In this document: piece after piece, positions 1-5,700 of the stretch
How the letters are laid out: each line of letters starts with the position of its first letter
How positions within the stretch are numbered: the first letter of the stretch is position 1
Assembly (NCBI GenBank): GCA_028726925.1
Contig: JAQYPI010000047.1
Coordinates: 1 to 5,960, forward strand
Origin: Caryophanales bacterium
Lineage (GTDB): Bacteria; Bacillota_I; Bacilli_A; RFN20; CAG-826
Direction: 5' to 3'
DNA: 5,960 bases
Made by a program: the position numbers and the translations under genes
The notes under the pieces: generated by a model
Database searches by the model: none
What the model was told of the DNA's origin: nothing
What the model saw: only the letters and a program-made list of their open reading frames with translations

Positions 1-461
1 CCCATCCTGGTGTGGACGTTGTTGCACCAGATGACCAAGGACCGGATGCTTGCCTTGAAAATGGCGGCGTTCTTTTTGTAATCGACCCCAAGTTTCGTGA
101 AAATCTCAGCAAAGTCCTTGTCGAAATTCGCGAAAGACATCCCGCCGCTTTGCTCGTTTCCTATCTTCGCCAAAAGCTCTTTGATGAAATCGAAGGCGCC
201 GATGATGATTTCTTCCTGGCTCAAGCCTTCGAAGTCTTTGTAGGGGAAAGCCTTCAGGATATCGAAGGTAAGGCAGTTGTATGTCAGGCCATAGGCATCC
301 AAATCATGGATATGGATGTAACCCTCTTTATGAAGCCTCGCCCATTCTGGATCGATGCTTTTCAGAATGGATTCCTTTTCTTTTTTCTCGCCGATGTTGA
401 AAACGTGGCCAACGTAGCTTTTGCGATTCGCGGCGTTATCGCTCTTATTCTGCTTTTTCAT
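1..461 (-). CDS. nrdD: Anaerobic (class III) ribonucleoside-triphosphate reductase, N-terminal part
   Basis: This is the large subunit of the oxygen-sensitive reductase that makes deoxyribonucleotides from ribonucleoside triphosphates in the cytoplasm, using a glycyl radical installed by NrdG. Only the first 153-154 residues are inside the window; the family is usually 600-750 residues. The diagnostic stretch is residues 39-66, with EWARLHKEGYIHIHDLDAYG followed by LTYNC; Cys63 sits where the N-terminal active-site cysteine of the family (Cys79 in phage T4 NrdD) is expected. Residues 103-114 (NEQSGGMSFANFD-like) also fit the family. The start is fixed: the codon two positions upstream of the ATG is TGA in frame, and AGGGTG lies four bases before the ATG. 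There is therefore no room for the roughly 90-residue ATP-cone found at the N-terminus of many NrdD proteins. The start lies inside the end of nrdG (17-base overlap), so the two are probably translationally coupled. The glycyl-radical C-terminus is not visible. Confidence 0.93.
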   Translation of the reverse strand, partial: MKKQNKSDNAANRKSYVGHVFNIGEKKEKESILKSIDPEWARLHKEGYIHIHDLDAYGLTYNCLTFDILKAFPYKDFEGLSQEEIIIGAFDFIKELLAKIGNEQSGGMSFANFDKDFAEIFTKLGVDYKKNAAIFKASIRSLVIWCNNVHTRM

Positions 462-897
462 GGTTCACCCTCATAAATTTTTGGTTTGTCGAACCGATAA
501 ATGGCTGGGTGCTTGTCCTTTTTTCAAGGACGAACCTGCCAACCTTTATGTATTTGAGATACCGAAGGATGCTGTTTGGAACGTCTTCCAACTCATGACC
601 GGTATAAAGGCAAAGATCGAAATCGGATAAACTCTCAAGCAATTCCTCAAGCGCTTCCTTCTGGAGCAAAGGCTCTCCGCCGCTAATCGTTAGTTTTTTG
701 TTTAAACAAGCCTCGCGAATCAAGGATGAGAGTTCAGACACCTCCATCTCGACGCCCCTTTCCATATCCCACGTTCGTTGGTTATGGCATCCCGGGCAAC
801 GCAAATCACATCCCTGCAGGAAAACGACGGTGCGATACCCATACCCATCGCAAAGAGATGGATTTTTCATGATGGAGTTAATCCTGATCTTGGCCAT
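445..897 (-). CDS. nrdG: Anaerobic ribonucleotide reductase activating protein (radical SAM)
   Basis: This radical S-adenosylmethionine enzyme uses a [4Fe-4S] cluster to cleave SAM and place the glycyl radical on NrdD. The protein has 150 residues, close to the usual 150-180. The cluster motif CxxxCxxC is Cys30, Cys34, Cys37 in FLQGCDLRCPGCHN. The SAM-binding SGGEP is at residues 72-76. The C-terminal part, KVGRF then QPFIGSTNQKF near residues 118-141, matches the G-R/K-F ... GS-NQ signature of NrdG rather than pyruvate formate-lyase activase, which is longer. The ATG has an SD AGGAGGGT seven bases upstream and a promoter-like pair in front. nrdG comes first and overlaps nrdD, the reverse of the more familiar nrdD-nrdG order. 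I am sure of the family and of the partner. Confidence 0.95.
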   Translation of the reverse strand: MAKIRINSIMKNPSLCDGYGYRTVVFLQGCDLRCPGCHNQRTWDMERGVEMEVSELSSLIREACLNKKLTISGGEPLLQKEALEELLESLSDFDLCLYTGHELEDVPNSILRYLKYIKVGRFVLEKRTSTQPFIGSTNQKFMRVNHEKAE

Positions 898-904
898 ATC
901 GCCT

Positions 905-912
905 ACCCTCCT
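905..912 (-). promoter_or_regulatory. Ribosome binding site of nrdG
   Basis: On the minus strand AGGAGGGT lies seven bases before the nrdG ATG. It is an almost ideal anti-16S match and fixes the start of nrdG. Confidence 0.85.
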
Positions 913-948
913 AGACCAATTCGTCGTAAGCGATTGATTTATCTTCCT

Positions 949-977
949 ATTGTATCAATACGGGTTCCGTTTTTTAA
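949..977 (-). promoter_or_regulatory. Putative promoter of nrdG-nrdD
   Basis: Reading the minus strand, TTAAAA (977-972, four of six matches to TTGACA) and TACAAT (954-949, five of six matches to TATAAT) are separated by exactly 17 bases. This would start transcription near 942 and give a leader of about 45 bases before nrdG. I see no convincing NrdR box next to it. It is a consensus match only. Confidence 0.5.
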
Positions 978-1048
978 GCAAATCCAATCGCAAGGAAACC
1001 ATACATCCGTCTCAATTCCGATTGTGATTCTGTCCCAAAAAAGGTGAC

Positions 1049-1066
1049 AAAAAAGGGGATATCCCC
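1049..1066 (-). terminator. Terminator-like hairpin with T-tract, minus strand
   Basis: On the minus strand GGGG, loop ATAT, CCCC (1066-1055) is followed directly by TTTTTT (1054-1049). The stem is only four base pairs, so it would be a weak intrinsic terminator by itself. No gene is recognised upstream of it on this strand, and the nrdG promoter lies downstream. It could end a small unannotated transcript or block read-through into nrdG. The same DNA forms a perfect 12-base palindrome (GGGGATATCCCC), so a protein-binding site is an alternative. Confidence 0.4.
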
Positions 1067-1072
1067 CAAGCA

Positions 1073-1099
1073 GCTTCGTCCAAAAAAGCAAAACGAAGC
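1073..1099. repeat. Inverted repeat GCTTCGT / ACGAAGC
   Basis: Seven-base perfect arms at 1073-1079 and 1093-1099 are separated by 13 bases. On the minus strand it lies just before the 1066-1049 terminator-like hairpin, and the spacer there is T-rich. It could be part of the same structured RNA. Confidence 0.5.
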
Positions 1100-1105
1100 C
1101 GACAC

Positions 1106-1142
1106 ATGGTACGGCCATGCCCATCGCAAGACCATGTACCAT
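1106..1142. repeat. Inverted repeat ATGGTAC / GTACCAT, possible operator
   Basis: Seven-base perfect arms at 1106-1112 and 1136-1142 are separated by 23 bases. The right arm belongs to ACCATGTACCA (1131-1141), which occurs again in inverted orientation at 1512-1522 beyond the XRE gene. The half-sites sit upstream of the XRE promoter at 1178, a position suited to autoregulation. Confidence 0.5.
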
Positions 1143-1150
1143 CCGTTCAA

Positions 1151-1172
1151 AATCGCCTTTTAGACGGCGATT
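1151..1172. repeat. Hairpin AATCGCC / GGCGATT
   Basis: Seven-base perfect arms (1151-1157 and 1166-1172) enclose an eight-base loop. On the minus strand the hairpin continues into TTTT, on the plus strand into a pyrimidine-rich run without a T-tract. It could be a weak minus-strand terminator or part of a structured RNA; it lies just upstream of the rightward promoter. Confidence 0.45.
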
Positions 1173-1177
1173 CCTCT

Positions 1178-1207
1178 TTGACTCTGCCGTTCTTGGAGAG
1201 GCACAAT
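1178..1207 (+). promoter_or_regulatory. Putative promoter of the XRE gene
   Basis: TTGACT (1178-1183, five of six) and CACAAT (1202-1207, four of six) are separated by 18 bases. Transcription would begin near 1214, about 50 bases before the chosen TTG start. Confidence 0.45.
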
Positions 1208-1246
1208 AGTTGCGTAATCCAACGTTCCTACGAAAGCGATGGCTCG

Positions 1247-1253
1247 AAGGAGG
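1247..1253 (+). promoter_or_regulatory. Ribosome binding site that decides the start of the XRE gene
   Basis: AAGGAGG ends nine bases before TTG at 1263. The in-frame ATG at 1239 has no SD in front of it, and this perfect SD would lie inside its coding sequence. This favours TTG 1263. Confidence 0.75.
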
Positions 1254-1262
1254 AACGATAAT

Positions 1263-1493
1263 TTGGATTACATCAAAGCCACATTAGACAAAAAACGGAC
1301 CGGTCGAAAAATCGGGAATCTCATCACCGCATCGAAGATCACCTTCGAGGAGGTCGCTGCCATTCTTGGCTTCACCTCCCCCAGGGTCATCTACGAGTGG
1401 ATTTCCGGGAAAAAACTCCCGAACATCGAGAATCTCGCGAACCTGGCGCGAATGTTTAATGTCCAGATCGAAGACGTCATCGTGTTGCGGTGA
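1263..1493 (+). CDS. Small XRE-type helix-turn-helix transcriptional regulator
   Basis: From TTG 1263 the product is 77 residues; from the alternative ATG 1239 it would be 85 codons including stop, with the extra N-terminus ARRRNDN. Nearly the whole protein is one HTH domain of the Cro/CI (XRE) fold: a first helix around IGNLITASKIT, the helix-turn-helix in FEEVAAILGFTSPRVIYEWI, then the typical SGKKLPNIENLANLARMF and a final VQIEDVIVL. The GKxLPxIENLxxLA signature is common in regulators of Bacillota. There is no sensor or dimerisation domain beyond the fold. It is expected to bind DNA as a dimer. It stands alone before a 349-base gap and an operon on the same strand. An 11-base sequence in inverted copies on both sides of the gene is a plausible operator, so it probably regulates itself and the downstream pair. 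Confidence 0.85.
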   Translation: MDYIKATLDKKRTGRKIGNLITASKITFEEVAAILGFTSPRVIYEWISGKKLPNIENLANLARMFNVQIEDVIVLR

Positions 1494-1503
1494 CGTTTTC
1501 TTT

Positions 1504-1518
1504 TGTACCGTTGGTACA
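1504..1518. promoter_or_regulatory. Palindrome TGTACC-GTT-GGTACA, probable operator
   Basis: Perfect six-base arms surround a three-base centre, beginning 11 bases after the XRE stop codon. No T-tract follows, so it is not an intrinsic terminator. The right arm belongs to TGGTACATGGT (1512-1522), whose reverse complement ACCATGTACCA is at 1131-1141. It ends where the -35 element of the 1542 promoter would be, which suits repression or activation by the XRE protein. Binding is inferred. Confidence 0.5.
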
Positions 1519-1541
1519 TGGTGGCCCGAAAGCGTTGAACC

Positions 1542-1547
1542 TATAAT
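1542..1547 (+). promoter_or_regulatory. Perfect -10 hexamer, candidate promoter of the downstream operon
   Basis: TATAAT is a perfect -10 match. At 16-18 bases upstream the sequence (TGGTGG and neighbours) is a poor -35 and there is no TGn extension, so the promoter would be weak or need an activator. The palindrome lies directly next to the -35 position. A start near 1554 would leave a leader of about 290 bases before the GTG at 1843. Confidence 0.4.
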
Positions 1548-1629
1548 GGCGACAAAGATGGTTTGGTTCCCAAGTCATCCTACAAAATAGGACATCCGTG
1601 TTCTAAAATATGTTCACATACGTAAGCAG

Positions 1630-1653
1630 GTTCTCGCGCATGTAGCGCGGAAC
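1630..1653 (+). repeat. Leader hairpin, GTTC-t-CGCGC / GCGCG-GAAC
   Basis: Nine base pairs with a single bulged T (1634) and a five-base loop ATGTA (1640-1644). It is the strongest hairpin in the gap. No T-tract follows, so it is not a terminator. Confidence 0.5.
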
Positions 1654-1681
1654 TTCGCCTAAAGAGATATCGGAACGAAAG

Positions 1682-1700
1682 CCGGCGCCAGTACCGCCGG
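1682..1700 (+). repeat. Leader hairpin CCGGCG / CGCCGG
   Basis: Six G/C pairs with a seven-base loop CCAGTAC. It follows the 1630-1653 hairpin by 28 bases and has no T-tract after it. Confidence 0.4.
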
Positions 1701-1828
1701 TCTCAAGCAAACCGATGGTTGAAAGCCAAGTCTCGAGCGTGGCGTCGCGGTATTAATCGAACGCAACGAACCATTCACTGCGTTTGGTGGGGATATTGGC
1801 GGTGCCAATGTCCCTTTTTCGGTTATCG

Positions 1829-1835
1829 AAAGGAG
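1829..1835 (+). promoter_or_regulatory. Ribosome binding site of the unknown-family gene
   Basis: AAAGGAG stands seven bases before GTG 1843 and decides this start. The first bases of the SD can pair within TTTCG-GTTAT-CGAAA (1817-1831), which would partly hide it. Confidence 0.8.
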
Positions 1836-1842
1836 TTCCCGC

Positions 1843-2781
1843 GTGAAGAAACAAAGCCGGGTTATCCGTCAGAACTACGAGAAATACGGGGCCGATCAGT
1901 TGGCGTTTTACGGGATTCTGATGAAGAGTGGCCGCGTCCGTTTGGACAGCAAGCGTTTTCGCAAGTTCTTCCCGCTTCCCGACGAAAGGATCGAGCGTCG
2001 CTCGTCGGTCTACTACACCCCCACTCGCGTCAAAGCGTCGGATTACGTTTGCAACGTGTTCCGCGGGGCAGTCTCCGAAATCAAGCATCTTTGGATCAAC
2101 GAGTTTTCAAAAGCGATTCAACTGATCAAAACGCCTCAACAAGTCGAAGACGACGCACGCATAGGCTTAATCTGTAACGGGATATTCGAGTTCGATGAAG
2201 CGGAAATGGGCGCAAGATTCGAAGGAGCCATGAGAGTTCCGGAATATCGGTTCGTGATAAAGTCGCTATATGCCCAGTTCTTCCATCAGATGATGGCAGA
2301 CCTCGATGCCCTCTGCCTTCGCGTGGTGGTCAATCAAGGCTTCTCCGGAGACCGTTTTTCGAGGCAGATATTCGACACATATATCCAAGGAAAGCAAAAC
2401 TCAAAAGGGGCGCCCGCGAAAAAATTCGAGGATTATGAGCATTATCACGTCTATGACGAAGCGTATTGCGTTTGGAATTTTTTGAAGCATAATGCCATTA
2501 GTGCCTATCAAGTTTTGAAGGAGAGATACCCTGACCGCATCTACGATCCAAACGACGACTATCGAAGCGGGCAATCTTCCCTCTCGGTCATCAAGCTCGA
2601 CGAAAAGTACATCCTATATGTGCTTGACCATATCTGCGACTTCTTCGACGAGGTATGCCAACACGGCTTTGGGGAAGATCCCAAGACCGCCGAGTGGGAT
2701 TACGACGACTATTTTCTCAAAATCGCGAATGACTCAATCGAATCCATCGAGAACCCGTTAGGGATTCCGCCATGGCTATAA
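1843..2781 (+). CDS. Uncharacterised 312-residue protein in operon with an SF1 helicase
   Basis: I do not recognise this family with certainty. The start is GTG with a strong SD; an earlier ATG, GTG or TTG does not exist in this frame before the TGA at 1720. The protein is soluble: I see no signal peptide and no membrane segment. Residues 1-60 are basic (many Arg and Lys around 31-63), suggesting nucleic-acid contact. The remainder is mostly helical and rich in aromatic and acidic residues. Notable parts are SLYAQFFHQMMADLDALCLR (141-160), YDEAYCVWNFLKHN (204-217, with a possibly functional Asn212-x3-His216), and an acidic, aromatic C-terminal third (WDYDDYFLKIAND, 285-297). A helical HEPN-like fold is conceivable from the FLKHN part, but the typical R-x4-6-H motif is not clear. 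The helicase gene follows after 15 bases, so the two are very likely co-transcribed and may act together. Confidence 0.85.
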   Translation: MKKQSRVIRQNYEKYGADQLAFYGILMKSGRVRLDSKRFRKFFPLPDERIERRSSVYYTPTRVKASDYVCNVFRGAVSEIKHLWINEFSKAIQLIKTPQQVEDDARIGLICNGIFEFDEAEMGARFEGAMRVPEYRFVIKSLYAQFFHQMMADLDALCLRVVVNQGFSGDRFSRQIFDTYIQGKQNSKGAPAKKFEDYEHYHVYDEAYCVWNFLKHNAISAYQVLKERYPDRIYDPNDDYRSGQSSLSVIKLDEKYILYVLDHICDFFDEVCQHGFGEDPKTAEWDYDDYFLKIANDSIESIENPLGIPPWL

Positions 2782-2782
2782 A

Positions 2783-2790
2783 GAAGGGGG
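2783..2790 (+). promoter_or_regulatory. Ribosome binding site of the helicase gene
   Basis: GAAGGGGG lies in the 15-base space after the preceding stop codon, six bases before ATG 2797. It supports this start and co-transcription with the gene before it. Confidence 0.65.
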
Positions 2791-2796
2791 ACAAAC

Positions 2797-5700
2797 ATGA
2801 GCGCGCTATTCATTTCTTTCGTTAAGAACATCGCGAGGAAAAACACTTTTGGAGGAGACTTTTACCGCGATTCTCTAGAAGACCAGTACGAATTGCTGAA
2901 ACAAAGAATCCCGCCCGAGCGACGGATTGAGTCTTTGGAGCAATTCATCGAGGCCACGTTCACGACGGGTCTTGAAAAGGCTTATTACTTCTCCTGCCCC
3001 AATTTTCTTCGCGAACTCCGGTCCGAAAACGAAGGGGCGATTTCGTTCCTCGATAACGTTGTCATCCGTCCCGAGTTGACGCTTTCGATGCGTCGGTGCC
3101 TTCCCGATGGCCAAAACGTCATCCTCATCGGCAATATCGCCGAACGGGGCGAGCGCGCGGAATTCACGGTCAAGGGCATCGAATTCATCGACGAATCCAT
3201 GTTCGCCCCCGGCGATCGAAGAGTCAAGGCCGCGGCCATCAACGCTTTCGAGATGACGTCTTTCGTGAACTCTAGAACCGGGAAAAAAGTCACGGTTCCG
3301 CTATGGAAGGTTTCCGATTGGAAGTCTTATGAAAACCTGCTTTCCCCGGACTTTATCAAAGAATTGATTGACTCCTGTTTTACCGTCAGCAACCCGCTCC
3401 AGGTGCGTCAAACCTACGACCAGTGGCAACGCTACATGGAGTTCCGAAAATATTATTTGAAGGAACAGGCGAAAAGGAGTTTCAAACTCGATCGGGCTCT
3501 TTATCTTGAGTCCTACGCCGTCAACAGAAGAGAATTCAAGAAAAACCAGTCGGTTTATGAAGGTTTTGTCCTCGATGGCATCGCGGATTTTGCCAAAGGC
3601 GAGATGGTCGTTTTGTCGAAAAAAGTCGAAAACGCGGAGCCCTTCCCCTTGATTCGTCTCGACATCGACCGGAACAAGAAGCAATTCATGGAAGCCCGCG
3701 TCACGCGGGGGAAACGGCTCGTCAACGAGGAGGAAATCAAGATTCGCTCCTTGGCCGGGGACAACGTCTTCATCACCACCGGCGACCCATCCGCTTTAAC
3801 GGGAGAGAAAGCATCAATCGTCCTCGGCAACTTGCTTCGTCACGGATTCGAGTTGGGCGATCGATTCTGGACCGCGACGCTCGATATCGCTCCCGAAGAG
3901 CATTTAAATCAACTCGAAATCGATCATGAAGACGCCTTCCGAAAGGCTTGCGATGCAATCGACGAGAAGCACGAAAGGGACGTTAAGCGCGAACTGGATG
4001 CCTTGACTAAAGCGAAGGAGCAAGAGATCAAAGACTCGATTCTCGAAAAGTTGGGCCAAGCAAGGGCTTCCTTGGAGGCTAGGCTAAAAGACGACATTAC
4101 GGCCAACAACGATCCAGCGATCTTATCCGTCATTAAGAAAGAAAAACTTCGCATCCGGGAAAAGAACCCAAAAGGCAAAAAGGAATCGGATGTCGATTAT
4201 CAAGCGCGACTAAATGATCTATACACCACTATCGACATCCAACGTCTTTACCGCGAGAGAAACGAAAAGCTGCTCCAAGAGTTGCAAAGAAAGGAAAATG
4301 AGGCGGGAAAGCGTGAGTTAGATCGTTACGCGAAAGCGACCCGTGAAGCCCTTCAGGCCAAAAATCGCGAAGATGCTCGGAACGAGAAAATCGAGGCGAA
4401 AACTAGCATCGACGAGGAATACGGCCAAAAACGCCAGGCGATCATCGAGGACGAGACCATTTATCGCATTTCCCTCTTCTTCCGTCTGCCCGAAGGGATG
4501 ACCGAGGTGAAGGAGGATACGCGCGACCTCATCGAATCGTGCGAACATATCGTTTATGACTCCAGAGCGGAGAAAGCCAAACTCCTTCGGCAGGAGACCG
4601 CCTTAAAAGCCTTCTATTCCGGCTATGTCAAAAACCCCTATCTTTCCACCTACCTCTTCGACCCAAAGGGTTTGATGGACCCCACCCAACAAATCGACGC
4701 GGATTGGACCTGGTATCTTGAATCGTTGAATGAGAAACAAAAAGAAGCCGTCAAGAAAGCCGTCTACAGCAACGGTATTTTCCTTCTTCAAGGGCCGCCT
4801 GGAACCGGCAAGACCCAAGTCATCGCCGAGACGGTCGCCCAGATGGTCAAGAAGGGCAAAAAGGTGCTCATTTCCAGCGAAACTCATAAAGCGATCGACA
4901 ATGTTTTCGATCGTCTTCCCAAAACCGCGGAAATCGTGCCCGTCCGTCTGATCCCAACGCGCGGCGACCGAAAGAGGGAAAACGGTTACGAGCCTCAATA
5001 CCTCGTCGACAACTTCTACAAGAACATCTCGGACGCGATGAAGAAGGCGATTACGCGTTACCAAAACTTCCAGCGGAACAAAGACGAGTTCGAGGAAGAA
5101 TTCGAGAAATTGAAAAGCCTGCGGGAGAGAATTCGTCGGCACCAGTCGCTCTTGGAAGATGCCAAGCGAAAGATTATGGCCTTGGAAGAAAGCGCGAAGG
5201 GGATCAACGCAGCGCGCTCTAAGAAAAAAGAGGATCTCGACAACCTCAGAACCGAGCTTGACCTCCTGCGCCGAACGAGGAAAAGAATCGAGAAAAACCG
5301 CCTTGCCGGTGACGAAGACATCGATCAAATCATCCTTGGAAAGTATCTTGCTTCAATTCGAGATGATTTCACGGGGAGCATGTTCTCAACGATGGATATC
5401 CCCGTCCTTTTGGATGCCGTGGAATCGATTGACCTAGCGGTTGCCCGTCGCGAATTGTCGTTGCTGGATCCCGAATCCAGTGCCGCATTGCTCGAAGTCA
5501 AAAGGGAGGATATTAATCGCCAAATCCGCGCCATTAAGAACAAGTTTGACGATGTGCTACCCGGGAAAGAGGAAGAGTATCAAAGGCTCAAGGCCGAACT
5601 GATTTCCGTCGTGAACCAGCTAAACGAGGTGGGAAAATCCGCATCGGCAACCCTCGATTTGCAATTGCGGAACATATTCGATTATGCGTACATCACGCAG

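Larger units (their letters stand above)
898..1262. other. Divergent intergenic region between nrdG and the XRE gene
   Basis: This stretch holds no convincing gene. From left to right it contains the nrdG SD and promoter, an unremarkable part (978-1048), then a cluster of four inverted repeats (1055-1172), a rightward promoter (1178-1207) and the SD of the XRE gene. Frames that stay open through it on either strand lack a ribosome binding site and do not resemble proteins I know. Confidence 0.6.
1603..1752 (-). pseudogene. Possible minus-strand gene remnant (tail only)
   Basis: Reading the minus strand from 1752 to a TAG at 1605-1603 gives 49 codons without a stop. The reading looks protein-like (for example LETWLSTIGLLETGGTGAGF and GEVPRYMRENLLTYV), and its codons (GAC, GCC, ACG, CTC, ATC, GGC) resemble those of the real genes here. 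It has no start codon with an SD, and a TAA lies just before it at 1755-1753. I do not recognise the protein. It may be the end of a decayed gene, or only the mirror of a coding-like frame on the plus strand, because codons of the two strands are aligned here. Confidence 0.2.
1494..1842 (+). other. 349-base gap: operator, promoter and structured leader, no convincing gene
   Basis: After the operator and the TATAAT box this region carries a run of potential RNA hairpins (1578-1592, 1630-1653, 1682-1700, 1817-1831). No frame combines a start, an SD and a plausible protein. In the codon phase of the following gene, 1723-1842 is open and has codons like those of real genes, but it has no start codon and is closed upstream by TGA at 1720 and TAA at 1660. 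In the exactly opposing minus-strand frame, 1752-1603 is also open. The DNA could be a regulatory leader, a small RNA, or a decayed gene piece; I cannot decide which. Confidence 0.45.

Noticed and set aside
12..476. Open plus-strand frame of 154 codons
   Set aside because: It is antisense to the clear nrdD start and the end of nrdG, and it has no SD.
1131..1522. XRE gene as a small mobile element bounded by 11-base inverted repeats
   Set aside because: There is no transposase, no visible target duplication, and the repeats fit operator sites next to promoters better.
1546..1590. Possible 14-codon leader peptide (MATKMVWFPSHPTK)
   Set aside because: The ATG lies within the -10 element and has no SD; there is no run of regulatory codons that would suggest attenuation.
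1660..1722. TGA read as tryptophan to join the upstream coding-like stretch to the orphan gene
   Set aside because: All genes here encode Trp by TGG, the XRE gene ends sensibly at TGA, and a TAA lies further upstream anyway.
1753..2088. Minus-strand frame of 111 codons
   Set aside because: It mirrors the codon-aligned coding strand of the orphan gene and has no ribosome binding site.
1719..2177. Plus-strand frame of 152 codons with TTG start, very rich in Arg
   Set aside because: It overlaps the SD-supported orphan gene in another frame, has no SD, and its composition is typical of an out-of-phase reading.
4603..5328. Long minus-strand frame of 241 codons inside the helicase gene
   Set aside because: It is antisense to the Walker A and coiled-coil coding region; strong codon bias keeps the opposite strand open. 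There is no start signal and the sequence does not resemble a protein family I know.
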